From positions 124,001 to 188,000 of the forward strand of contig NZ_VYQE01000002.1 in NCBI RefSeq assembly GCF_008710275.1: a stretch of 64,000 nucleotides of DNA, read 5' to 3'. Every line of letters starts with the position of its first letter. Positions within the stretch are counted from its first letter, which is position 1. Of this stretch, positions 25,375-32,902 are shown piece by piece. The DNA comes from Histidinibacterium aquaticum. Its GTDB lineage: Bacteria > Pseudomonadota > Alphaproteobacteria > Rhodobacterales > Rhodobacteraceae. Under the pieces are notes generated by a model. That model worked only from the letters and a program-made list of their open reading frames with translations. It made no database searches and was not told the origin of the DNA. Both the position numbers and the translations under genes were made by a program.

Positions 25375-26261
25375 GTCAGCTCCTGAGCACAATGCTGGGC
25401 GATCTCGGCATGCGTCGCGATCCAGACGTCACCGCAACTGCGGGCGTGGGCAAGAAGGCGATCTAGGAGGCCGATGCGCGAGCGGTAGCCGCTGACGAAG
25501 GGGTGCATGACGATTTGGCAGAGACCGCCTTCGTCCCGCGCGCCGTCCAGTTCGGACAGGAAAATATCGGCGACCTGGTCGGGCGTCAGCGTCGGTCGCG
25601 TCGGCGGGATCCGATTGTAGAGCAGGTAGACGGCATCGTCCCGGTTCCAGTCCACTGGCAGTTCGACCAGTCCGGTAGGATTGCCGTCCACGATCGGCTC
25701 GTAGGGGTCGTCGTCGGCCATCATGCTGGAGTCGTAGAGAAACCCGGCCTCGGCCACCAGCCGGATCGTGTCGTCCGAGAGGTCCCAATGAGCCGCGCGG
25801 TGGCCGACCGGGCGTTGGCCGGTGATCTCTTCCAGTGCGTCACGGGCCCGTGCCAATGCCTCCTCCTCGTCATCGGGGGACAGCGTCCCGTTTGCTTCGT
25901 GGATCCAGCCGTGAACGCCGATCTCGTGGCCCTCTGCCACGATCCGCCGTGGTTCCTCGGGGTCGATAAGGGCGGAGACGGCGGGAGTGAAGAAGGTCGC
26001 CTTCGCGTCGTGCCGGGCGAGCGTGCGCAGGATGCGCGGCACGCCTGCGCGGCGCCCGTACTCGCCCCAGGCGAGCCTCCCGATTGCGCTGCGCCCCGTT
26101 CCCAGTTCGAAAGTCTCGTGATCGCAGTCGAAGGACAGGGCCAGTGCGGCGCGGGCGCCGCCCGGCCAAGGCGGGCAGAGCCTCCGGCCCGCCCTGACCT
26201 TGCCCACTCTCTCGCGCCAGCGGGCTTCGGGCCATTGGTAGGCGCTGACCTCGTCGCTCAT
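25371..26261 (-). CDS. Polysaccharide deacetylase-family hydrolase (cytoplasmic, PuuE/PgdA-like)
   Basis: 296 residues with the NodB homology fold and no signal peptide. Metal and catalytic segments: LSFDCDHET (Asp-Cys-Asp replacing the common DDG), EIGVHGWIHE (two His), GHRAAHWDLSD and MHPFVSGYRSR. Cytoplasmic members hydrolyse small amides, such as allantoin (PuuE-type) or N-acyl/N-formyl compounds, not cell-wall polymers. It overlaps the ATPase gene upstream and the GAF gene downstream, so it belongs to the polar-amino-acid ABC operon. It probably removes an acyl or carbamoyl group from the imported amino acid derivative. The substrate is inferred from context only. Confidence 0.82.
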   Translation of the reverse strand: MSDEVSAYQWPEARWRERVGKVRAGRRLCPPWPGGARAALALSFDCDHETFELGTGRSAIGRLAWGEYGRRAGVPRILRTLARHDAKATFFTPAVSALIDPEEPRRIVAEGHEIGVHGWIHEANGTLSPDDEEEALARARDALEEITGQRPVGHRAAHWDLSDDTIRLVAEAGFLYDSSMMADDDPYEPIVDGNPTGLVELPVDWNRDDAVYLLYNRIPPTRPTLTPDQVADIFLSELDGARDEGGLCQIVMHPFVSGYRSRIGLLDRLLAHARSCGDVWIATHAEIAQHCAQELT

Positions 26262-26995
26262 CCGCGCAGGACCTTGCCGAAGAAATCGCGGGCCCGGTCG
26301 CTCTTCGGCCCGTCGAAAATGGCGGAGGGATCGCCGGCTTCGACGACCTGCCCGTTGTCCATGAAGACCACCTTGGACGAGACCTCTCGGACGAAGGACA
26401 TCTCGTGGCTGACGATCAGCATGGTCATGCCTTCGGAAGCCAGCCGCCGGATGGCGTCCAGCACTTCGTTCACAAGCTCGGGGTCGAGGGCAGATGTGAC
26501 CTCGTCGAGGAGCAGGATCTCGGGCCTGAGGGCCAGCGCCCGCGCGATCGCGACGCGCTGCTGCTGCCCGCCGGAGAGTTCGTCGGGAAAGGCTTTGGCC
26601 TTGTGATCCATTCCGACAAGCTTCAGCAGCTCCATCCCCTCGGCCTCGACCTCCTTGCGATTGCGGCCTTTGACCTTGGTTGGCGCAAGGGTCACGTTGC
26701 GCAGGACATTCATGTTCTGGAACAGGTTGTACTGCTGAAAAACGATCGCCATCCGGTCACGCGCAGCCCTGACGGCGCGGGGGGCTGAATAATCGATCCG
26801 CGTGCCGTCGACCTCGATACTCCCCGAGGTAACGGGTGTCAGGCCGACGAGTGCCCTCAGTACGGTCGACTTGCCCGATCCCGAGGGGCCTACGAGCGAG
26901 ACGACCTCGCCACGGTCCACGTCGAAGTCGATGCCGTGCAGGACCTCCAGCTTGCCGTATTTAGCGTGAATGTCGTTGACCGCGAGGTGTGGCAA
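26258..26995 (-). CDS. Polar amino acid ABC transporter ATP-binding protein (GlnQ/HisP-type)
   Basis: 245 residues. The TTG start at 26995 has GGAG 7 bases upstream and lies inside the end of the permease gene, a 35-base overlap. Walker A GPSGSGKSTVLRALVGL, signature LSGGQQQRVAIARALAL, Walker B LLLDEVTSALDPE and switch His in IVSHEMSFVREV are the GlnQ-type set. It drives uptake through the two permeases that precede it. Confidence 0.92.
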   Translation of the reverse strand: MPHLAVNDIHAKYGKLEVLHGIDFDVDRGEVVSLVGPSGSGKSTVLRALVGLTPVTSGSIEVDGTRIDYSAPRAVRAARDRMAIVFQQYNLFQNMNVLRNVTLAPTKVKGRNRKEVEAEGMELLKLVGMDHKAKAFPDELSGGQQQRVAIARALALRPEILLLDEVTSALDPELVNEVLDAIRRLASEGMTMLIVSHEMSFVREVSSKVVFMDNGQVVEAGDPSAIFDGPKSDRARDFFGKVLRG

Positions 26996-27659
26996 GTCGT
27001 TTCTCCAGGTGCTGGCCGAGCAGGCTGAGCGGGAAGGACATCAGGAAGTAACACATGGCGATGGTCCCGAAGACCAGCACGCCTGAGTACCCCTGGTTGT
27101 TCAGTTCCTTGCCGCGAAAAGTCAGTTCGAAGACGCCGATCTGGCTGACCAGCGCGGTGTCCTTGATGAAGCTGACGGCGAAGGCGATGGCAGGCGGAAT
27201 GATGACCGGCATAGCCTGCGGCAGAACGCACATCCGCATGGTCTGGAACCGGCTGAGGTTCATCGTCTGCGCCGCCTCGATCTGGGTGTGCGGCACGCTC
27301 TCGATCCCGCCGCGGATGATGTCGGCGGTGTATGCGATGGCGTAGATGCAGATCGAGATGACGGCGATCGTGAATAGCGAGACATCCGTCGAAACGGTCT
27401 GGATGAAGAAGAGCACAAGGTAGATCACCACGAGGAACGGGATCCTGCGAAAGACCTCGACATACGTGATGCAGAGCACCCGGATCGGCAGGGCCCAGAG
27501 CCCCGGCGTCGTTCGCAGGTAGACGAGCACCAAGGCCAGCCCGAAGCCGATCAGGCATCCCAGAAGCGTCATAGAAAGCGTCATGGCCGCGCTTTCGCCC
27601 AGAAGGACCATGTTGTTCCAGGTGAAGAACTCGGGAAGCTGGCTGATGATGCGGTCCAT
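26961..27659 (-). CDS. Amino acid ABC transporter permease (HisM/GlnP-type)
   Basis: 232 residues from the ATG at 27659, which overlaps the preceding permease stop by one base; a longer frame within that gene is rejected. About five helices, beginning MLLGESAAMTLSMTLLGC. The coupling loop EAAQTMNLSRFQTMRMCVLPQ matches the His/Glu/Gln permease motif, followed by IPPAIAFAVSFIKDTALVSQ. It is the second permease of the operon. Confidence 0.9.
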   Translation of the reverse strand: MDRIISQLPEFFTWNNMVLLGESAAMTLSMTLLGCLIGFGLALVLVYLRTTPGLWALPIRVLCITYVEVFRRIPFLVVIYLVLFFIQTVSTDVSLFTIAVISICIYAIAYTADIIRGGIESVPHTQIEAAQTMNLSRFQTMRMCVLPQAMPVIIPPAIAFAVSFIKDTALVSQIGVFELTFRGKELNNQGYSGVLVFGTIAMCYFLMSFPLSLLGQHLEKRLATPRGQRHSR

Positions 27660-28336
27660 CAGAAAATCCTCGCCTTGACCCGGAAGGCCCAGCGGCCGAG
27701 CAGGGCCAGCCCGATGGAGGCAATGAAGGTCAGCACGACGTACATCAGCGCCACGATCGTGAAGTACTCGAGCCAACGGTAGTTGACCGTCGAGAGGTTG
27801 ATTGCCTGACCCGTCAACTCGTCGACACCGATGACCGCGCCGACGGAGGTCCCCATGACCAGAATGACGATGAAGAAGTTCGCCAGCGCCGGGTAGATCG
27901 ACTTGGCTATGTGCGGGACGACGATGTATCGGATGCGTTGGGGCAGGGACATGCCCATGGTCTCGCCCGCTTCCATCTCCGTCGAGCGGACCGACAGGAA
28001 CCCGGCGCGGAGGATCATCGTCAGGTAGGCTCCGGCATTCAGCGTCAAGCCGATCAGCACACAGGCCTCGTTGGACCAGCGAATGCCGAACTCCGGCAGT
28101 CCGAAATACAGAAAATATATTTGGATCAGGGCAGGCGTGTTGGTGATGAACACCACGAAGCCCATCACGAGCCAGCGCACCGGTCGCGGGGCGAAGCTCA
28201 GGCAGGCGGCACCCACCAGCCCGATCAGGCAGCCGGCGCTGAACGCGAAGACACCGAGTTGTAGGGTCAGCCAGGCACCTTCGAGCAGTGCATCGAAGTT
28301 TCGCCAGACGACGTTGAACTGGAAGCTGTAATTCAT
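27659..28336 (-). CDS. Amino acid ABC transporter permease (HisQ/GlnP-type)
   Basis: 225 residues, about five helices. GAWLTLQLGVFAFSAGCLIG starts the permease core, and EAGETMGMSLPQRIRYIVVPH is the coupling loop typical of polar amino acid permeases. It pairs with the next permease as a heterodimer. A stem-loop separates it from the binding-protein gene upstream. Confidence 0.9.
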   Translation of the reverse strand: MNYSFQFNVVWRNFDALLEGAWLTLQLGVFAFSAGCLIGLVGAACLSFAPRPVRWLVMGFVVFITNTPALIQIYFLYFGLPEFGIRWSNEACVLIGLTLNAGAYLTMILRAGFLSVRSTEMEAGETMGMSLPQRIRYIVVPHIAKSIYPALANFFIVILVMGTSVGAVIGVDELTGQAINLSTVNYRWLEYFTIVALMYVVLTFIASIGLALLGRWAFRVKARIF

Positions 28337-28364
28337 GCCGTCATTCTGAAGTCAGGAATAATGT

Positions 28365-28387
28365 GGGCGCGGCGTGGCGCCGCGCCC
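28365..28387 (-). other. Stem-loop between binding-protein and permease genes
   Basis: GGGCGCGGCG (28365-28374) and CGCCGCGCCC (28378-28387) form a perfect 10-bp stem with a 3-base loop. It lies between the binding-protein gene and its first permease. Such elements commonly protect the upstream message or attenuate read-through so that more binding protein than permease is made. Confidence 0.6.
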
Positions 28388-28407
28388 GCGGATTGGTCCG
28401 GTGCGGT

Positions 28408-29211
28408 TCAGAACCAGGGGCTGGCCGTGACCTCGCGCAGCATCGGAGCGCCGTAGTTCTCTTCCCAGACGGACGAGACGGTTCCCGAATTGTGGAGGTC
28501 GTAGAGGATGATGTTCAGGACCTCGACGAGGTTGTCGTTGCCCTGGGCCACGCCGAGAGCGCAGTAGGCGACGAAGATGGGCTCGGACACCACCCGCCAG
28601 TTCACGTCGGGATGGTTCTCGGTGAAGCCCATGAAGAAGTCGATGTTCTCGACGATGGCGTCGGCCCGGTCCTGGGCTACGAGCCGCACGGTGTCGGCGA
28701 TGCTGTCGACGAGCTCGAGTTCGACGTTCGGCATGTTCTCTTCGATCCAGCCAACCGTCCAGTTGCCCCGCATGTTGGCAAGCGTGACGCCTTCGACGTT
28801 GAAGTCCTCCCAGCTTTCGCCCTCGATCTCGTCGGTGGCGAGCACGGCGAGCACCTCGGTATGAAGCGGCACCGTATAGTCGATCAGCTTGGCGCGCTCG
28901 GAGTTGCGGGTCAGCGCGCCCATAGAGACGTCGATCCTGTCGGACACGAGGAAGGGAACACGCTGCGCCGTTTCGGTCGGAACCCACTCGACGTCCACGC
29001 CGAGTTGTTCGGCGATCATCGTTCCGATCTCGATATCGAAGCCTTCCCACTCGCCGGCGTCGTTCCGCGTGCTCATGTTCGGGAAGTTGGGGTTGATGCC
29101 GATGCGGATGACGCCGTCGGTCAGGATTTCGTCCAGCGGCTTCGCCTCTGTGGCGGCCCCCGTCAATGTCACGCCAAGGGCGGCAACGCCCGCGATGAAC
29201 CAGTCTTTCAT
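28408..29211 (-). CDS. Polar amino acid ABC transporter substrate-binding protein (family 3)
   Basis: 267 residues. A Sec signal (MKDWFIAGVAALGVTLTG, cleavage near ATEA) precedes the SBP_bac_3 fold: GVIRIGINPNFPNMS, EWEGFDIEIGTMIAEQLGV, VEWVPTETAQRVPFL and DVSMGALTRNSERAK are the family run. AGGAGAG lies upstream of the ATG. It is the first gene of a six-gene minus operon (binding protein, two permeases, ATPase, deacetylase-like hydrolase, GAF protein). The tandem operator at 29255-29288 lies just upstream. The ligand is an amino acid or amino-acid derivative. Confidence 0.9.
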   Translation of the reverse strand: MKDWFIAGVAALGVTLTGAATEAKPLDEILTDGVIRIGINPNFPNMSTRNDAGEWEGFDIEIGTMIAEQLGVDVEWVPTETAQRVPFLVSDRIDVSMGALTRNSERAKLIDYTVPLHTEVLAVLATDEIEGESWEDFNVEGVTLANMRGNWTVGWIEENMPNVELELVDSIADTVRLVAQDRADAIVENIDFFMGFTENHPDVNWRVVSEPIFVAYCALGVAQGNDNLVEVLNIILYDLHNSGTVSSVWEENYGAPMLREVTASPWF

Positions 29212-29254
29212 GTTTCTCTCCTGTCGGGATTACTTTCGGGTTGAGACTCAAAAT

Positions 29255-29288
29255 GTTCGTTCTGCGGACAAATGTCCGCAATGAGTTT
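29255..29288. promoter_or_regulatory. Putative IclR/PcaR-type tandem operator, divergent region
   Basis: GTTCGTTCTGCGGAC (29255-29269), a 4-base AAAT spacer and GTCCGCAATGAGTTT (29274-29288). The inner GCGGAC/GTCCGC halves also form a perfect 6-bp dyad. It lies between the amino-acid ABC operon (minus) and the AKR-RidA gene (plus). Confidence 0.6.
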
Positions 29289-29464
29289 TGGCCAGACGCT
29301 CCTACCCGGTCAACGATTTTCTCTGTCGAGGATGCCCAAGATGCAGGTCCGAGCATATCAGGGCGGGTCGGGCGAGGCCGGTCTTCGTCGCATTGACCTT
29401 CCCGAACGGCTGCCACAGAGTTCCGGCGGTATGTCGACAGACGAACACATGTGCGAAAGAATTC

Positions 29465-30925
29465 ATGACAGACGCCATTGACCGGATCACGTTGCCCTCG
29501 GGGCTCAACCTCTCGCGCATCGTGACAGGGCTCTGGCAGATGGCGGACCAAGAGAGGGACGGAAAGCCTTTCGACCTCGATCAGGCTGCCGATGCGCTCG
29601 CGGACTATGCGCGGGAGGGCTTCACTACCTTCGACATGGCCGATCACTACGGCAGCGCCGAGATTGTCGCCGGCAAGGCCGCGAAGATCCTCGCCTCCGA
29701 GGGCGGTCCGCGGCCGACGATCCTGACCAAATGGTGCCCCGAGCCGGGGCCGATGGATCCCGGAACCGTCCGCAAGGGCGTCGAGACCGCTCTGGAGCGG
29801 CTCGCGACCGACAGGATCGACGTGATGCAGTTCCACTGGTGGCAGTACCAGTCGCCCGAGTACCTCGATGCGCTAACGGAACTGATGAAGCTTCGGCAGG
29901 AAGGTCTGATCGGCCACATCGGCCTGACGAACTTCGATGCCCCACACCTGCGCATGGTGCTGAAACAGGGGATCGACATTGCGACCAACCAGGTCTGCTT
30001 CTCGGTCGTGGATCGCCGAGCTGCAGGCGCATTGACTCAGGTCGCCCGGGAGCACGGCGTCGGTCTTCTCGGCTTCGGGACGCTCTGCGGTGGCTTCCTC
30101 GCGGACCGCTGGGTGGGGCAGGCGGCTCCGGAGAAGATCGATGACTGGAGCCGCATGAAGTACATACGCTTCATAGAGGCCGCGGGCGGTTGGGATCGTT
30201 TCCAGGGCCTCATGTCCGCGCTGGAGGAAATCGGACGCAAGCACGGCGTCTCGGTCTCGAACGTGGCCAGCCGCTGGGTTCTGGAGCAGGGGGCGACCGC
30301 AGGGGTCATCGTCGGCGCCCGTCTGGGGGAGAGCGCTCACCGGGACGACAATCGCATGATGCTCTCCATCGAACTGGACGACGCCGACCGACAGACAATC
30401 GCCGCCGCGACCGCCAAGCTGGACCCGATCCCGGGTGACTGCGGCGATGAGTACCGAAAGCCGCCCTTCCTGACGGCCTCTGGCGATCTCTCGCATCACC
30501 TTGGAGCCTTGCCGCCCGTGATGAAGACGACCGAAACGCGTAAGGGCCGCATGCGCGCCGAGAGCGGTTCCGTATGGGAGGAGAAGGCCGGGTTCGCCCG
30601 GGCCATGCGAAAGGGAAAGCGCATTACTGTCAGTGGCACCACCGCGACCGATCCGCTCGGCGAACGAGTCTGCGCCGGAGATGCTGCTGGGCAGGCCGTC
30701 TACATCCTCGACAAGATCACCGGAGCGCTCACGTCGCTCGGCGGCACCCTCGAGGACGTTCTGCGGACCCGAGTCTACTTGACCCACGAAAGCGACTGGC
30801 AGGCGGTTTCCGAGGTCCACGCCCGCTATTTTGGCGGCATCCGGCCCGCGAATACGTTGATCGTGGTCAAAGAGCTGATTGGTGGCTACGAGGTGGAGAT
30901 CGAGGCGGAAGCGGAACTGGACTGA
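29465..30925 (+). CDS. Aldo/keto reductase-RidA (YjgF/YER057c/UK114) fusion protein
   Basis: 486 residues from the ATG at 29465; a longer in-frame reading starts in the promoter region and is rejected. Residues about 1-325 are an aldo/keto reductase barrel: GFTTFDMADHYGSAE holds the catalytic Asp and Tyr, ILTKWCPEPG the Lys, MQFHWWQYQ the His, and GVIVGARLGESAH the NADPH-phosphate loop. Residues about 355-486 are a complete RidA domain (KRITVSGTTATDP, LEDVLRTRVYLTHESDW, GIRPANTLIVVKEL), with the conserved Arg of the RTRVYL strand and Glu in the EVEIEAEAEL end. RidA proteins hydrolyse reactive enamine/imine products of amino-acid enzymes. Fusion to a reductase would couple imine release to reduction of the resulting keto or aldehyde product. 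It faces the amino-acid ABC operon across a shared operator. Confidence 0.88.
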   Translation: MTDAIDRITLPSGLNLSRIVTGLWQMADQERDGKPFDLDQAADALADYAREGFTTFDMADHYGSAEIVAGKAAKILASEGGPRPTILTKWCPEPGPMDPGTVRKGVETALERLATDRIDVMQFHWWQYQSPEYLDALTELMKLRQEGLIGHIGLTNFDAPHLRMVLKQGIDIATNQVCFSVVDRRAAGALTQVAREHGVGLLGFGTLCGGFLADRWVGQAAPEKIDDWSRMKYIRFIEAAGGWDRFQGLMSALEEIGRKHGVSVSNVASRWVLEQGATAGVIVGARLGESAHRDDNRMMLSIELDDADRQTIAAATAKLDPIPGDCGDEYRKPPFLTASGDLSHHLGALPPVMKTTETRKGRMRAESGSVWEEKAGFARAMRKGKRITVSGTTATDPLGERVCAGDAAGQAVYILDKITGALTSLGGTLEDVLRTRVYLTHESDWQAVSEVHARYFGGIRPANTLIVVKELIGGYEVEIEAEAELD

Positions 30926-31202
30926 CGCCTCTGCTACATCGCGAGCCCCCGCCGGCACGACAATGTGCGCGTAGACGGCCGTCTTCCGGCTCGGTGTGAT
31001 GCCGAGAGCGGAAAGAATGGCGGAATCGCCAGTCACCCGTTGCGGAAAGAAGATCGGCAGAACCATTGGGCTTCTGGTATATCTAGCGACCACGCTAGTG
31101 GGCCCGGGCGAAAGCTTCGCGGCGCGAGTCAGGCGAGCGTGCCGGCACATCCGATGGTTGCCGGCAGCAAGTTTCGCAATGCCGAAATTTTCTTGTCGCA
31201 CG

Positions 31203-31236
31203 CAGAAAAATGTGAACAAATGTTCGCATGATGCAA
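31203..31236. promoter_or_regulatory. Putative IclR/PcaR-type operator, upstream copy before the M20 operon
   Basis: The junction GTGAAC-AAAT-GTTCGCATGATGCAA keeps the 4-base spacer between a left copy ending GTGAAC (31217) and a right copy starting GTTCG (31222). Both copies are degenerate at their outer ends. About 265 bases before the M20 start codon, it could be a remote site for DNA looping or belong to an upstream promoter. Confidence 0.45.
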
Positions 31237-31428
31237 CAGAAGTCATTTAAACTGCTTGCTCCGCCTGTGCGACCGATGGGTACTCCGAAGCCATTTGGAA
31301 GCCAGATCACTCGCTTCCGACCCGTGAACCAAACATCAACCGCCAGAAGGCCAAGGCTTCACTCGTCAGGTGACGTAGGTGCAGCTACTGCCGGATCCCG
31401 CGTCACTTGCGCAGAGGGTTGACAGCAA

Positions 31429-31468
31429 GGGCGATAGGCGAACTTCTGTGCGGAGTAAAAATTTTTAA
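31429..31468 (+). promoter_or_regulatory. Operator cluster immediately upstream of the M20 operon
   Basis: GGGCGATAGGCGAAC (31429-31443), a TTCT spacer and a degenerate copy starting GTGCGGAG (31448) follow the tandem 19-bp layout. The second copy runs into GTAAAAATTTTTAA (31455-31468), related to the AT-rich dyads at 11319 and 20602. Both site types therefore overlap within 40 bases and just 18 bases before the start codon, suggesting repression of the operon. Confidence 0.5.
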
Positions 31469-31486
31469 TGGGAGGTCACTGCCATC

Positions 31487-32893
31487 ATGAGCAATGAGAA
31501 CGCCCTCTGGTCCTATGTCGAGGCGAAAAGGGCCGGGTTCAGCGCGCTGGCCGACCGCGTTTGGGAGACTCCGGAGTTGCTCTACCGCGAGCATCGCTCT
31601 GCCGAAGCCCATCGCGAGATGCTAGAGGCCGAGGGCTTCCGCACCGAGGTAGGCGTGGCGGGGATCGAGACGGCTGTGATGGGCGAGGCAGGCGAAGGTG
31701 GCCCCGTCATCGCAATACTCGGTGAATACGATGCACTGCCCGGTCTCAGCCAGCAGGCCGGTGTTGACTACCCCTCGCCGGTCGAGGTGGGCGGAAGCGG
31801 ACACGGCTGCGGGCACAACCTCCTCGGCGCCGGGGCGCTCCTGGCGGCCACGGCGGTCAAGGACTGGCTTGCGGCCGAGGGCCTCCCGGGACGGGTCCGC
31901 TACTACGGCTGCCCGGCAGAGGAAGGTGGCGCGGCAAAGACCTTCATGGTGCGCGATGGGGTATTCGACGACGTCGATGCAGCCCTCTCCTGGCACCCGA
32001 TGAGCTTCAACGGGATCATCCCGCCGCTGACGCTCGCCGTTGCAATGGTCGACTTCCACTTCAAAGGCCGAACCTCTCACGCCGCCGTCTCACCGCATCT
32101 CGGCCGAAGCGCGCTGGACGCGGTCGAGTTGATGAACGTCGGCGTGAATTACCTGCGGGAGCACGTCCCCCAGGACAGCCGGATGCACTACGCCGTCACC
32201 GATCCGGGCGGCATCGCGCCCAACGTCGTCCAGGAGCGGGCGACGGTGCGCTATTCCGTACGCTCGTTGAAGCGCAAGGACATGCAGTCGCTAGTGGAGC
32301 GGGTCACCAACGTCGCCAAGGGCGCCGCCATGATGACCGACACGACCGTCGAGGTCGATTTCATCTCGGCCATGTCCGAGATGCTGGACAACCCGCCGCT
32401 CTACAAGCTGCTGCAAAGGCATATGGAGTCGGCAGGGCCCGCGCAGTTCGACGAGGCAGACCGCGACTACGCCCGCCGGATGCAGGGCACCCTGACCGAT
32501 GCCGATATCGAAGCGGCCTACCTCGCCTCCGGTGTCGAGCCGAAGGAGACGCCGATCTGCGATTTCGTGGTTCCCTACGAGACGCGCGGGGTCCCGATGC
32601 TCGGCTCGACGGATCTCGGCGACATCAGCTGGACGGTGCCCTTCGCGCAACTCGGTGGTGCCACCTATGCCATCGGCACGCCCGGGCATACCTGGCAGAT
32701 CACCGCGCAGGGCAAGACACCCGCCGCGCACAAGGCGATGGTCCAGGTCTCCAAGGCACTGGCCGGTGCGGCAGCAGAGCTCCTGACGACTCCCGCCGTG
32801 TTGGAGGAGGCCCGTGCCGATTTCGCAGCCCGGACCGGAAAGACACCCTACGAGAGCCCCCTGACGCCGGATGCTCGCCCGCGCGCAGCCTGA
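31487..32893 (+). CDS. M20-family metallopeptidase/amidohydrolase (AbgB-like)
   Basis: 468 residues. Metal-site segments of the M20D group: AILGEYDALPGLSQ, GSGHGCGHNLLGAGAL and CPAEEGGAAKTFMV (tandem Glu), then the dimerisation domain beginning VDFHFKGRTSHAAVSPHLGR. This pattern is that of p-aminobenzoyl-glutamate hydrolase AbgB and related aminoacylases, which cleave the amide of N-acyl amino acids or short conjugates. GGAGG lies 11 bases before the ATG, a rather long spacing. It leads an operon with an M24 peptidase and peptide transporter system 3, so imported conjugates are probably cleaved here in the cytoplasm. Confidence 0.88.
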   Translation: MSNENALWSYVEAKRAGFSALADRVWETPELLYREHRSAEAHREMLEAEGFRTEVGVAGIETAVMGEAGEGGPVIAILGEYDALPGLSQQAGVDYPSPVEVGGSGHGCGHNLLGAGALLAATAVKDWLAAEGLPGRVRYYGCPAEEGGAAKTFMVRDGVFDDVDAALSWHPMSFNGIIPPLTLAVAMVDFHFKGRTSHAAVSPHLGRSALDAVELMNVGVNYLREHVPQDSRMHYAVTDPGGIAPNVVQERATVRYSVRSLKRKDMQSLVERVTNVAKGAAMMTDTTVEVDFISAMSEMLDNPPLYKLLQRHMESAGPAQFDEADRDYARRMQGTLTDADIEAAYLASGVEPKETPICDFVVPYETRGVPMLGSTDLGDISWTVPFAQLGGATYAIGTPGHTWQITAQGKTPAAHKAMVQVSKALAGAAAELLTTPAVLEEARADFAARTGKTPYESPLTPDARPRAA

Positions 32894-32902
32894 GGAGACC
32901 GC

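Larger units (their letters stand above)
30926..31486. other. 561-base intergenic region with two operator copies; no gene supported
   Basis: No open frame here has a ribosome-binding site or a recognisable product. The content is regulatory: an operator pair around 31203-31236 and another at 31429-31462 merging into an AT-rich dyad and the ribosome-binding site of the M20 gene. A TTGACA hexamer at 31419-31424 could be a -35, but no matching -10 at the right spacing is clear. The first 270 bases hold nothing I can interpret. Confidence 0.6.
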
